Of a stretch of 64,000 nt of DNA, positions 1 through 11,859 are shown piece by piece. A program made the position numbers and the translations under genes. Origin of the DNA: Chamaecrista fasciculata (Eukaryota; Streptophyta; Magnoliopsida; Fabales; Fabaceae); NCBI GenBank assembly GCA_003254925.1, contig QANZ01045302.1:23020-87019 (forward strand), in the 5' to 3' direction. How positions within the stretch are numbered: position 1 is the stretch's first letter; every line of letters begins with the position of its first letter. The notes below the pieces were generated by a model. The model ran no database searches. It saw nothing but the letters and a program-made list of their open reading frames with translations, and had not been told where the DNA came from.

Positions 1-320
1 GCCGCCGTGAACGGTGGTCGGAGCCACCGTCCACGGTGGTCGGCGCCGCCGTGCACCGCCGCCGCCGCCGCCGTTCACCATTTGGGGAGGAGATGAGATG
101 GGAGTGAGAGGGGCAAATTAGGAATTCTACCATAATTCCCTAGGTAGACTTGGATTACATCAGAAATGTGAAGTAAAGAAAAATGGCCTATGTAATGTAA
201 AGCCCTTTACATTGTAATCCACTTTACATAGCTCAAATTACCATACCAAACACATGAAAATCTTGAAAACCGTGCCCTTTTACATTGTAAAAGTCATCTC
301 CTCCCTACCAAACGGAGCCT
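1..320. repeat. Right part of a TIR element with a GC-rich tract
   Basis: The first 80 bases are a GCC/CGG-rich run containing an inverted ccaccgt/acggtgg motif, quite unlike the AT-rich surroundings. The block ends near 320 with ccctaccaaacggagcc, whose complement (GGCTCCGTTTGGTAGGG) resembles the GGGC-nTGTTTGG termini of Tourist/Harbinger-type plant elements. The left end lies outside the window, so the element is only partly seen and its class is an inference. No gene is visible here. Confidence 0.5.
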
Positions 321-603
321 ATAATTGATCGAAGGAAGACAATGCCAAACTTAAACCTACTCACCCCAAAAAATTCAATTTAATCAAAACCTTCTCAATG
401 AAACTCCAGTCAAGTTGATCATATACTTTATTTGTATCCACTTTAAAGGTCATATTAAAACTCACCAATAAATCCCATAAAAGAAGCTCACGGTAAAATT
501 TATCATTAACTCATTGCTAAAGTTATAGCAAATGATAAAATAATTTAAATATATAATTTTAAAGACAAAATTAATAATAAAAATTTTAGAGATAAAATAA
601 AAA

Positions 604-1113
604 GGTGAAACCTTCAAATTGGTCTAAAATGTATGGGGTACATTTTTAATTGGTCCTAACTTTCTCATTTGTTTCAAATTAGTCTTATATGTTTCTATAA
701 TTTCTCAAATTGGTCTCATACTAATGATATCTCTTCCATTTTAAGTTTAAATGCGATGAGATGAATCTAGAGTTACATGTTGCTTTTGATAAGTACTTTT
801 TCTATCCAATTGACACCGTCAACAAAATATGATAAAATTGGGTCATAAAAGTGCATTTCTCAGTCAAACAAACAAAATTGATCATATTTTTATCATTTCA
901 AATTCGAACTTGATAAATTCAAAAATATGTGTTAACTTTTGAAGATTCTTTTTGTCCACAGAAACTATTAAAAAATGAGATCAAATCTCATAACAAAAAT
1001 AAATTTAAGATCAAATTGATAAATTATAAAAATATACAGGATCCAAACGAATAAAACAAAGGGTCAGTATGAAATCTACTCTATACATTTAGGACCAAAT
1101 TGAGGTTTCAACC
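604..1113. repeat. Non-autonomous TIR element (about 510 bp)
   Basis: The left end (ggtgaaaccttcaaattggt) and the complement of the right end (ggttgaaacctcaaattggt) match as imperfect terminal inverted repeats. The interior is a series of 'aaattggtc' phrases that become 'gaccaaatt' past the midpoint. No convincing target duplication and no coding sequence is seen. Confidence 0.65.
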
Positions 1114-1130
1114 AGTTAAAATTTAATATA

Positions 1131-1654
1131 AAATTTAAAGGCAATAGTATTCATTTCGTCCCCAAACTTTACACATGCTGTCAATTTCGTCCCCAATATT
1201 TCTTTGTTGTCAATTTCATCCTCAAACTTTACACATGTTGTCAATTTCGTCTCCAATATTTTTTTGCCGTCAATTTCGTCCCTAATCTTTCACATTTTTG
1301 TCAATTTTATCCTTTGCTCTTACTTTAGCCAAATATTGACGACAAAATTTATGTAGCTAACGATATATAATGTAAAATTGATAGAAAAAGAAACTCAAAT
1401 CCTAACTTAGATTAAAAGACAGGATGTAGTTTGTCGTTAATTTATTAAAAGAAGTTAGTCAAAGGATAAAATTGACAAAAATGTGAAAGATCGACGACAA
1501 AATTGACAGTTGATGTAAAGTTTGGGGATGAAATTGACAGCAAAAAAAGATTGGGGATGAAATTGACAGTTAGTGTAAAGTTTGGGCTTTGGGGACGAAA
1601 TTGACAGTTGGTATAAAGTTTGGGGACGAAATTAGTACTTTTGCCAAATTTAAA
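1131..1654. mobile_element. 506 bp MULE-type MITE with perfect 9 bp TSD
   Basis: The element proper is 1140-1645. Its ends GGCAATAGTATTCATTTCGT and (complement of the right end) GGCAAAAGTACTAATTTCGT are inverted repeats. The 9 bp target duplication AAATTTAAA is present at 1131-1139 and 1646-1654. The interior repeats 'caatttcgtccccaa' phrases in opposite orientation on the two sides. A 9 bp duplication is typical of Mutator-like elements. It ends about 230 bp upstream of the ATG of the SLH-domain gene, so it lies in that gene's promoter. Confidence 0.85.
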
Positions 1655-1829
1655 AAACAAAATATTCTTTTTGCGGTTTTGCTAGTAAGAAAATCACAAC
1701 AAAATAGCGTAGATTCCATTTTTCCGATTTTCTTCCATCAGTCATTCCAAAGTTACTCTCTGCAACACCAAAGTTTCAGAATCCGCCCATGTCACCTCTT
1801 TGATCGCATCTTCCTTCTTCCCTTCCGCC

Positions 1830-1846
1830 AAAACCCTAACCCTAAT
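1830..1846 (+). promoter_or_regulatory. Telo-box-like motif in the 5' leader of the SLH-domain gene
   Basis: AAAACCCTAACCCTAA lies about 30 bp before the chosen ATG (1877). AAACCCTAA 'telo-boxes' near plant transcription starts are known elements, often in promoters of ribosomal and other housekeeping genes. Function here is inferred from sequence and position only. Confidence 0.5.
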
Positions 1847-1876
1847 TTGTGATTTTTGTATCCTTCTCTGAAGAAA

Positions 1877-4800
1877 ATGTGCTCTGCTACTTCATCTCCT
1901 TCCTTCCTCTTCCTTCCCACTAAGACACCCTCTCTTTTACAACGTAGCTTCATCCCCATTTTCAACCCTCCCAGACCATTTCTCTACTACCTCCGACCCA
2001 CAATTTCCAGACGCCATATCTCCGCTTCAATCGCCGAGAAGAATTTCGGACTCTCGTGGGCTTCTCCGAATCAGAATTCAAGCGACGATTTCGGTGGTTG
2101 GGCTTTCGTTGAGTATCCTGCCCCGCCGAAAAGGAAAAAAGGTACGTGTTAGGCTTTCTTGTCAAAAAGAAAATTCAATTTATTGAAGTGCAGATTTTGA
2201 TCAAAGTGTGTATAACTTCAATGTTTTTTGCAGCATTTCATTCGTATGTGATAGTTGGCATTGGTACTTCACTTATTGTTGTTCTGGCGGCTGCCATTGC
2301 AAGCTTCTCACTCTCGAAGAAAGGTTAGCTCTAGGGATTTAAGGGGATTTTTAGGTTGTTTAGGTACTCATCAAGCTGGTGGTAATGCAGGTTTTAAGTT
2401 TCAGTTTGGTGGACCATTGCAAGTTTTGCATGGAATTTTAAGCCCTATCAGAATTCAAAGAGATCTAGACAAAAATGCAGAGGTTGAGACACCTAATGAA
2501 GACAGTTCGATGTTCGAGGTGACCCAGGAAACTGTACCTGTGCCTGTCATGGAAACTGTTACAACTTGTAAGTGGTATCTGCAGGAGATCCCTTGCATTT
2601 TACATTTCACATTGTTCATTAATTTTGTGTGTGACTAATTCATTATCTTAGTTACTTCTGGAAATTTTCTTGTGCTACGATACTTTGTTCTTAAGCGAGT
2701 CTTGTTTTTTGTTTTTTTGTTTTTTTAATACCATCTTTTCTCTTCCCCCTTTCTCATTTTGTCAGCAGCTGCAGACAAGCTCGAGCGTGTTATAATCCCA
2801 GTGTCTGTGGATTCTACCCAAGAAGAAGCATTATCAGTCTTGAAGTTGCTGAAGGTTTACATCCAAAAGCATTATTTTTATGATTTACGGAGACAGTAGT
2901 TTCACTTCCCCCTACATTGTGTTATTGTTGCATACTACTGCAAGATGTTTTCTGTTGTTTTTAATTTAACCAGCTGTAAAATAAGAAAGTATGAAGACTC
3001 TGAGTGATTGTTTCATTTCTGTCTCAAAAATTTTAGAGATAGAAAGGGGTAAAAAGTAAGTGTTTTTGTGTGTGTATTAAAACATTATTATATTATGTTC
3101 TCTTACAATTGTAATACGCATCTGAAGCTTAGCTCTTCCATTTTTTTTTACTGGGTTAAATGGACTAGTAATTTGACAAATGAAAGTACTACTTCAGTCA
3201 GTTTGTTATGATTTTATTTTCATGTGTTCAGTACTTGCTGCTGCTTAAGAATTTTGCGAATGTATACTTCTATTGTTGAGTAAAACTATAAGAGCAAGCA
3301 GTCTGAGGGAAAGAGCCAGAGAAGCAAGTTTTAATAGATAGTCTCCTTTGAAAATATGTGTTTGTAGTTATAAGTATAAGACTTTGATTTACCTTGCCTT
3401 AAGAACACTTCCTATGTTGTTTTCCTTAAGTTTTTGCTGCTTACTTGGATTGTGAGCTTGTAATTTGTGTCTCCTTGCATTTCTATTTTTCTATTCATAT
3501 TTCATACTTCCTACATGAACCTATTGTACTATATGATATTATGATATTGTTTGGACCGTTGGTTAAAGTTCTGAGGGCAAGTATTCTGGTTTTTGTTCTT
3601 TTTTTAATAGATATTTGAAGATGATGTGGAAGCCAATGAATTGTGTACCAGAAGAGAATTTGCAAGATGGCTAGTTAAATTGAATTCCTTTCTAGAAAGG
3701 TTAGTCCTGACCTAATAGTTATAATACACATGTTTTGTTTTTAAAAGCGTTGTAATAATAATTACATACACTTACTTGTCTTTGCAGTTGGGGATGGTTT
3801 AAAGTAAATCATGTATCTTTCCTTTTAAAATAGCTAAATAAATAGTTTTTTTCTTCTTTGTCTTTCAGGAACCCGAAACGCAGGATTGCACCAATAGTTT
3901 CACTCTCAGGATCAGTAGTTACTGCTTTTGATGATATCAGAGTTGAAGATCCAGATTTTGCATCCATTCAAGGTAAAAGATTATCAATATGACTCCTAGA
4001 GAAATTCCTCTTTTGCATGGGCTGAATTTTATTTTATTTTGTTTTCTCTACTTGTGATTAAAGCCTTAGCAGAAGCTGGTGCAATCCCCAGCAAATTATA
4101 TCCCCAGAGTTTGTCTAATTATGGTGGATCTGAAGGCCAAGAAAACGTAAATTTTTTTCCTGAAAGGTAATTGTCTTCGTCCGTTGTTTTCTTTTTTCCA
4201 TTTTCCCTTTCACCGAACCAGTTACATTTGCAGATTCATCTCCCGACAAGATTTAATAGACTGGAGAGCTCAATTTGAGTATGAAGTCTTCCCTGAAGTA
4301 CTTGACCAGGTAAGACATCATCAAAAATTGTTTTGAATATACAGAATGTGAAACTTCATATGCACGTCAGTTCTTAAAACCTGACTTGTTTACAGTCCAG
4401 ATATCAAGTAAAAAGGTGAGCTTTATGGATGTGAAGGAGATCAGTTCTCATGTGTCCCCAGCACTTTATGTGGACATGTTGGCAGGGGATAGGAGCTTAC
4501 TGCGAAAAGTTTTTGGTATCTCCTTGGTCTTTTTTCTCTTATGTGACTATATCTTTTCTGTCTTTTAGAATTTGATAATTGAGACTTGTTTTAGACAAGC
4601 AGAAATGGTTAATTTCACCAAAAGTCATAGTGAATCTCCAGTTTAGGCTGTTATTGTTTTTGCCTGGTTTTGTAACAATAAGTAATGCAGTATGAGTTGT
4701 TGATGCCAAATTTCTCAAATCTTGAACTAGAACAAATGAGAGAAACAAAAATTGAATTTGGAATAAATTTGCATCATACCCATGTACGTTAATTCCATTG

Positions 4801-6384
4801 AAGTTTACAAGTAGGCCAAATGAATGAATGAATAGTAATGCCTGTCAAATTCTTATCTCCTTTGAGAATTATTGTGTATAGCCTATAAGAATGCCACAAT
4901 TAATCGATGAGTAAACTACTTTGAATCTACTGTTCCAGGACACAGCAAGAGGTTTCAGCCAAACAAACCTTCAACAAAAGCACAGGCAGCGGTGGCTCTC
5001 ACAAGTGGCAGTATGAAGGAAGCAATTTCTACTGAATTGTCAAGAATAGAAGCTGAGAATTCTGCCAGGCAAGCTGAGGCAGAAGAGATTAGGTCTGAAT
5101 TGCTTAGGAGAGGAGACATACAGAAGTTTTGGGATGAGAAGCTTAATGAAGAAAAAAGTCGTGGCTCTGATGTAGAGAGGCATTATGTTGATGCACTAAA
5201 CAATTTAGAACAAGAGAAGGCTAATTCAGATAAGATATATGCTGAGTATCTTAAAGAAAAGGCAACAATGGATTGCCAGAAGCAGCTACTACTCACTTTA
5301 AAGAAAGATGTTGATGAAATGTCAGAAACACTTGTGTCAGAGAGGGATGCCTATATTGATGAAAAGTGCACTGTACAGCAGTTGCTCAGAGATTTGGAGT
5401 CCAAGCATGAAGAAATTCTTGACACTAAATCAACACTGGAAGCAGAGAAAGAAGCTCTTCAGATTATGCGGTAATTTATTGTTCCTGCCCCTCTTATAAT
5501 GTGTTTAGTGTGTATACCCGTATTTTATGTTTGATCATACTCAATTTTAGTGTCTAGTAGAGGTGTCCAAGCGGGGTTGGTTTGGCTCCTGTATTTGGTT
5601 GGGATTGGTGTTTTAGACTTGCCACTTATGGTTCGTTTTGTTGTCTTCACTAGCATTGGCATTTTATGGTTGGTTTTGTTTGTCTATTTGTTACATATTA
5701 AAATGAAAGCAATTTTTTATTCTAGCACTCAGTTCAGTCCTATTCATATACAGTATGTGCTTTAGGTCTAATACAGGCTAGAATAGATATGTTAGATTGA
5801 ATTTCTTGTTACTCTGTGATGCGAAATAAAAAGCAAAGATCAAATTTCAATGATTTGAGGTCAAATCCTTTTGAAGTGAGAGGGAATGATGCGAAACAAC
5901 AAGCTATGCAAAGCAACAAGCTTTTTATTTTGCATCACTCCGAAACATTGAGGCTAATAGGAAACCTGTTTTATTTTACATATAGAACATGGGTAAAGCT
6001 ATGATACCCATCCACAAATAAGGGCATGGCAAGATTTTATTGGTTAAAAGGTGGACAATCGCTCTGGCTATTGTATCCTCTTTTAACAAAAAAAATTGTA
6101 AATAATTTTATATAACTGAAGCTATGGAGATGTGCACAATTAGACCTATAGGTTGTTGCTGTCAAGCATTTGCACTGATACCCTTTGTCTATCGGTATCG
6201 TAGCCTCGTTCTCACTCAAATTAAATTTTAATTTTTCTTTTAATTGTTGAGTTGAGTGTGATAGCCTGATGAATGGATCAATCATTGCAGATCTTGGGTG
6301 GAGGACGAGGCAAGAAGAAGCCAAGCTCGGGCAGGGGTTCTTGAACAGGTAGGGCGAAGATGGAAATGGGACAATGAAGCTTGA
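1877..6384 (+). CDS. SLH-domain chloroplast protein (At3g25680/At5g23890-like), 11 exons, 577 aa
   Basis: Exons: 1877-2141, 2234-2323, 2391-2567, 2766-2854, 3611-3699, 3869-3972, 4064-4166, 4234-4309, 4401-4515, 4939-5470 and 6291-6384. All are bounded by GT-AG and the phases join to one frame of 577 codons ending TGA. The start is the ATG at 1877, with no in-frame ATG before it. Residues 1-60 are Ser/Thr/Arg-rich and poor in acidic residues, like a plastid transit peptide. Residues about 92-114 form one membrane helix (YVIVGIGTSLIVVLAAAIAS). Residues about 215-390 hold S-layer-homology-like segments (TRREFARWLVKLN, and RFQPNKPSTKAQAAVAL just before residue 392). Residues about 395-570 are a charged coiled coil. 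The architecture matches the plant SLH-domain family; the exact Arabidopsis counterpart is from memory. Plastid membrane location is predicted, and the molecular role is unknown to me. Confidence 0.92.
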
Positions 6385-7373
6385 ATAGGCAAGTCCTGTG
6401 AGTGTATATTTTTTTTATTCTTGTTTGTTGAAAAATTCTTTAGCTCAAATCTTCACGTGGAATCTCTGGACCTTTGATTGTGCACTGGCGCTTTCTGTAA
6501 GCTTTAAGCATATGCAATTGTGGGAGGATTTTGGCTATGGCCATCCTTTTATGTTTAGCATGGCAAGCCATCTTGTATGCTTTTCTCTCCATTCTGGGCT
6601 GTACTTTTCCAGAATTTAGCAATATAAATAAACGTTCCGTTGTAATATAACTTAGTAGGTATGATGGGGGGAAATCTAATTAACATTGGGTAATCTTCTA
6701 GAATTTCTAAATTGTTCTTCTGCAGAAATCCTACATTCTTGAAAGATTTCCAGTTGCTGGAAATTATTTGTAGGAGGATACTGAGGTATATCAAATGAAT
6801 CCCATCCTCTCTATTTTACATTTGATGCATTTAAGATTTTTAATTTAAAGTGCCCTCAAATAAAATCAAATCAAGGTTTACAACAAATGATGTTATTTCT
6901 TCTTGGTGCATCCCGTCGGTTGAAGCCTAGTAATTATGTCTGAGTGTTAACTATTCTCTCTTGGTTGGATTGGGATAGTCTCATTGAACATAATCTGTCC
7001 TCTGGTTTTCTTATAGTTATTTGTAATGTTTTGTAAAACTGAAAGTTACTCTGTTCTCTCCTCAGTAAGTACTGACTGATATAATATAACTTTGTTTCCT
7101 CTTTTAATAATTTTCTGTTTATTTTATAACTATGTTGTTATTATACTTTGTTATGTTGGGATAAAGATAGACACAAAAGGCCTCTACTAGCGTGTATGCA
7201 TGTTTGGAAAAGGTATAATTGAATCGACTATAAGATTGTATGTATTGTTTTGAACATTGAAAATTTGAAATGATAAAATCCTGGTGAACATAGCGATTTT
7301 GTCTTCCAAAACCTTAGAATCTTATATAAGTTACGCTATTTTATGATTTACTGTCAAAATATAGGATAATAGT
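6385..7373. other. 3' UTR of the SLH-domain gene and intergenic DNA
   Basis: AT-rich sequence follows the stop codon. AATATAAATAAA-like polyadenylation signals near 6621-6632 could end the transcript. No further coding sequence is convincing; the short open frames here have no recognisable domain. Confidence 0.5.
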
Positions 7374-7876
7374 TATGTCATTTTGGTCCTAAATGAATGT
7401 CTTAATGTTCATTTTGGTCCTTTATGTTTCAAAATGTTCAAATTAGTCCTAAGTGTTGGTAAAATGTTTCATTTTGGTATCAAATTAGTGAATTTGGTCA
7501 TATTTCTCTCGTCTCTCATTTCAAGTTCGAAGGACTTGTCAAGAGTAATTTGTAACTTTGAATTCATAACATTTGAATTTTAAAACGAGAGATATAATCA
7601 AAATTGCTTGTTTGACCGTGAAGCGAACAATCTACATTTAGGATCGATTTGACTTTATTTGTTGATGATCTCAACTGGATTTAAAAGGTACTCTTTGAGA
7701 ACAATACTTAGCACTAAACTCGTCATATTTAAACTTGAAACAAGAGAAATCTAACTATGTTCAATAGTCTGGTACTAAAATGAAACGTTTTACTAACATT
7801 CAGGACCAATTTGAATTTTTGAAACATAAAGGACCAAAATGAATATTAGAACATACTTTTAGGACCAAAATGACTC
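7374..7876. repeat. Non-autonomous TIR element (about 500 bp)
   Basis: The left end (gtcattttggtcctaaatga) is mirrored at the right end (aggaccaaaatgac). 'attttggtcct' phrases on the left become 'aggaccaaaat' on the right. It is related in style to the elements at 604 and 22424. No coding sequence. The target duplication is not clear. Confidence 0.65.
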
Positions 7877-8561
7877 TTTAACCTGTAATTTTTTCCCCAT
7901 GTTGTGTATGAAGAATGTTAGGAAGTTTGGTTGGCATGAGTGTTCCAGAGCCATTGAGTTTTTGGATGATATTTTGGCAACTACTGGTTTCAGTAGAGCC
8001 CATGATATTAATATCCTTGAATATGACGTTTTTATATATGTATATATCAAACGGATATGGTTATAAAAGGATAATTAATCATAGGTAAATTTTAAGACAA
8101 TTATCTAAAGCTTTTTTGTTATGGGGTGAGCAATTATCTAATCTCAAATGAAAAGACAAGAAGTTGAGTTATTTGGGGCAAAAAAAGATGAGTTATCCAT
8201 TAAATGTTTGGTTGAGGTGTAATTTTATTTGATATATTGAGAGGTTAGCACTTAGCCACTTAGCAATAAGTCACTAACAAAATAGCTGTGTCGTTTGATT
8301 TGGACTTTCATCTGTCCACATGTCGTTTGGTTTATGGTCCTGTTCACTTTTTCCTTTGTGTGAGAGATAACATCTTAACACGTTTTTCTTTTAAAATAAA
8401 TATTATTTTTGCTTGAAATATTTTTTTTGGAACAAAACAATAAATTAGTTATTTTTTATTTTTTTTCCTCCTTCACATATTAGTGTTTTTTATGTTGCTC
8501 TTTCAAAACTTTCTGTTATAATTATTTTGTGATATGATATCGTTAATAAGTAATTTTATAT
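7877..8561. other. Intergenic, AT-rich
   Basis: Low-complexity AT-rich DNA between two transposable elements. I see no gene, RNA or clear repeat. Confidence 0.5.
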
Positions 8562-9300
8562 GAGTAAACTCCCAAATTGGTCCCTGGATTATTGGGTCGC
8601 TGACAGATTGGTCCCTGAATTAAGGAAATTGACAAATAGGTCCTCGAATTTTACAAACGTTAGTCAAATTGGTCCTTCTGTTAAATGTTCGTTAACCCAC
8701 CAGCTGACGTGGCCGTTAACTGCTGACGTGGCACGTTAAGTGCCACGTCAGAAGTTGGAAAACTGAAAATCAAAAAAAAAACCAACTGTGTATTTCCTGC
8801 CACATAAGCGCCACATAAGCATTGGTCCCTTCAAAAATCAAATTAGTCCCTGAGTCATAATTTTTTAAGAAAAAAAAATAAATTTAATTTTTACTCACCC
8901 ATTCTTATCCCACTATTTTCAATTCCCCCTCTTTTTTATCATCTTCATTCATTTTAGTCCCAAATCCTCAAAATAAAATTGTTAAGTGTCCCAAAACTCT
9001 TCCAAACATTCCAATTTAGTCCTTAAAAATATTGTAAACTCTAAACCCCTAAAACTTAAATTTTTTTTTTATCTTAATCTTCATCTTCCCAATTTAACAT
9101 AAATCTCTAATTTTATTTTAATCCCTAAACCCCCTAATTTTTTTTAATCATCTTCTTCATCTTCATCTTCATATTCATCATCTTCATCAATTCATTTCAT
9201 CTTCACCCCTAAACCCTAAAAAGATTCAGGGACTAAATCAAAAATAAACCCAAGTAATCACTATAATCCCAAACATTAAAACAAGCACAACTCAGGCAAC

Positions 9301-9826
9301 GTCACACAGATCTCCATCATCCTTCTACTTCTCTTCTTCTTCATCTCCATCATCCTTCTACTTCTTCACACAGATCTCACCACTGCAAACTCAGGCAACG
9401 TCAACGACAGCTTCGCCGCCGCGTGCGGCGGCTCCGTCTTCCTCTTCCTCACTCTATCTCTTCCAATCATCATCATCATTCACTTGCATCATTGTTCAGA
9501 TCTGGGTCGCGAGCAGGGGAGATTTTGTGCAATTTAGGCACTGTTTTGAGAAGTCGATTTTGTGTGCGCGATTTGATGAGATCTGGGCAGGATTTTGTGT
9601 GTGCGATTTTGGTTCAGTCCGACCAAGTTCACAGATCTGAAATTGATGAATTTCAGAACATAATCCACACTTCTCCATCTTCCTCATCCTCAGGCGCGTC
9701 TTCAACTTCTTCGAGTCGTTCGTCTTCTTCAGCATTGCCGACGCCCTTATCGTCATCATTCAGCTCAACGAAGCTGCTTTGAGAACCGGATTCTACGTCG
9801 CCGACGCTGCATCCGTCTCCCGCCAT
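9301..9826. pseudogene. Probable captured host-gene fragment(s) inside family A copy 1
   Basis: This GC-richer segment has codon-like composition unlike the arms. On the plus strand one frame runs open from about 9301 to 9538 and reads a hydrophobic segment (SFAAACGGSVFLFLTLSLP). On the minus strand an ATG at 9826-9824 in a good context (agtagATGGCG) opens an acidic frame starting MAGDGCSVGDVESGSQSS. I cannot tell which strand was coding and recognise no family. Its position between the arms of a transposon suggests transduplication of a host gene, as in Pack-MULEs. Confidence 0.4.
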
Positions 9827-10607
9827 CTACTGTGAAAATTTCCGGTGCTTTGATGAAGTCGGAAAATTGTGCCACTGGAAAGCGCTTTGGTTTGTAGAAA
9901 AATGACTACAACGAAGCCTCCATATTCGATTCGATCACAACGAAGCCTCACACTCTCTCTCTCTTCCTCCCCGTTTTGTCCCTCCGTCGTCCTCTTCTTG
10001 AAATCGATTCGTTTACTGTGGGTTTTCATCCAGATCTGTGTTGTGTTCTGTGTTGTGAATGAAGAATCAAAGAAATGAAGAATCAAAAGAAAAAAAAAAC
10101 ACCAATCTCATATGAAACGAAATCACACCGAATCCAGATCTTCATCTTCGATAACATCTTTCACTCTCAAAACTCAAAAGAAACAAAGAATCAAAGAAAA
10201 AAACACCAATCTCATATGATTCGACACTCTGACATTGTAAATCTAAAATCGTTGTGTTTTGTGTTGTGAATCTGTGTTGTCAATTTGTGAATCTGTGAGG
10301 AAGAACGTGATTTGTGAATCTGTGGGTATGATGATGCTGATGAAAAGAGGAAGATGAAGATCGAAGATGATGAATGATGATAATGAATCGCAGACGAAGA
10401 TGATGAATGATGAAGATTTAGGGACCAAAATGTTATTTTTTTTAATTCTGATTTAATAAATTTGAGGCAATGTGAAGAGGAAAGTTGGATTTAGGGACCA
10501 AATTGCAAGAGAGTAGTTTTTTTAGGGGTTTAGTATTTAGGGTTTAGGGTTTTAGATTTTAGGGTTTAGGGTTTAGGGTTTAGGATTTTAGGGGTTAGGT
10601 TTTAGGG

Positions 10608-10920
10608 TTTTTAATACTTTTAAGGACTAAATTGGAATGTTTGGTAGAGTTTTGAGACACTTTTAGGGTTTAGGATTTTGGGGTTTAGGGTTTAGGATTT
10701 TAGGGTTTAGGGTTTAGGGTTTTAGGGTTTTTAATACTTCTAAGGACTAAATTAGAATGTTTGGAAGAGTTTTGGGACGCTTTACAATCTTAGGATTTTA
10801 AGGTTTAGGATTTTGGGGTTTAGGTTTTAGGGTTTAGGGTTTTAGGGTTTTTAATACTTTTAAGGACTAAATTGAAATGTTTGGAAGAGTTTTGGGACAC
10901 TTTACAATTTTATTTTGAGG
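10608..10920. repeat. Tandem repeat of about 120-130 bp units with TTTAGGG-like tracts
   Basis: Three successive copies of 'tttttaatactt-taaggactaaatt-gaatgtttgg-agagttttg-gacac' are separated by degenerate (T)TTTAGGG tracts. They start near 10608, 10729 and 10849. The tracts are irregular (gggattt, aggattttgggg), so this is transposon arm sequence, not a telomere. Confidence 0.75.
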
Positions 10921-11070
10921 ATTTTGGACTAAAATGAATGAAGATGATGAAAAGAGGGGGAATTGAAAATAATGGGATAAAAATTGAACTTAGGGACCAA
11001 TTTGAAGAAGAGATGAAATGTTTTTTTTTTAATATTAATGCTTATGTGGCACTAAATGCACATTTGGCTT

Positions 11071-11354
11071 NNNNNNNNNNNNNNNNNNNNNNNNNNNNNN
11101 NNNNNNNNNNNNNNNNNNNNNNNNNNNNNNNNNNNNNNNNNNNNNNNNNNNNNNNNNNNNNNNNNNNNNNNNNNNNNNNNNNNNNNNNNNNNNNNNNNNN
11201 NNNNNNNNNNNNNNNNNNNNNNNNNNNNNNNNNNNNNNNNNNNNNNNNNNNNNNNNNNNNNNNNNNNNNNNNNNNNNNNNNNNNNNNNNNNNNNNNNNNN
11301 NNNNNNNNNNNNNNNNNNNNNNNNNNNNNNNNNNNNNNNNNNNNNNNNNNNNNN
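11071..11354. other. Assembly gap (284 N)
   Basis: A run of N starts inside the right arm of family A copy 1. It should hold the end of that element and its right-hand target duplication. Confidence 1.
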
Positions 11355-11721
11355 TAAGGATCATTTTGCACATGGAAATTTTGAGAAAAATGCTTCGTTT
11401 TGCTGCATTTCGTTTTGGTCCTTTTTGGGGTTCATCGGGTCCGATTTTCTTCGGATTTGGGGCTATTTTAAACTTAATCTTTGAAATTGGTCCAAGGAAT
11501 CAAGTTTGTGATGTCCGAAAATTAAAACCCATATGAAATATGATCAAAGTCGAGCTTAAATCGTGCAAAAATGGTGTTTGTTTTTGTGGATGATTGAAAT
11601 TGGGGGCATAATTGAAACTAACGTTTCACATTGGGGGCACAACTGACACAAATGAAACGTTAGGGGCATAACTGAAAATCACCGCAAACGTTAGGGGCAC
11701 GAAAGGGTGTTTTGCCATAAT
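11355..11721. repeat. Right end of a degenerate repeat element
   Basis: Near-repeats 'ttgggggcataattgaaact', 'ttgggggcacaactgacac', 'gttaggggcataactgaaa' and 'gttaggggcacgaaagggtg' follow each other. This style is seen in the terminal regions of plant MULE/TIR elements. The left side is hidden by the gap. No gene is seen. Confidence 0.45.
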
Positions 11722-11859
11722 GTTAGGCAATTATGTTATTAATTCAGTTAAAATTATATGATCGGATGACATTGACTGAATCAAATTGAAAAGAAAATCT
11801 AATAAAGACTAATTTCAGAAAATAAATATATGAGAAAAAAATATTCAAATTCAAAGTTT

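Larger units (their letters stand above)
8562..11070. mobile_element. Family A copy 1: long-TIR element with telomere-like arms, right end in gap
   Basis: It begins GAGTAAACTCCCAAATTGGT, the same terminus as the complete copy at 26221. The left arm (8562 to about 9200) and right arm (about 10420-11070) are inverted copies. Both carry the phrases for 'cccaaaactcttccaaacatt' and 'tagtccttaaaa', and degenerate CCCTAAA/TTTAGGG tracts. The last stretch of the right arm, about 165 bp judging from copy 2, falls in the assembly gap. The interior at about 9300-10400 differs from copies 2 and 3 and has GC-rich, gene-like DNA. No transposase is present, so it would need one in trans. Confidence 0.85.

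Noticed and set aside
1445..1852. Frames on both strands just before the SLH-domain gene.
   Set aside because: They read the inverted 'caatttcgtcccc' phrases of the 506 bp MITE and the gene leader, not protein.
5550..6004. Open frames in intron 10 of the SLH-domain gene.
   Set aside because: They lie between a clear GT donor at 5471 and AG acceptor at 6290 that join in phase, and have no domain.
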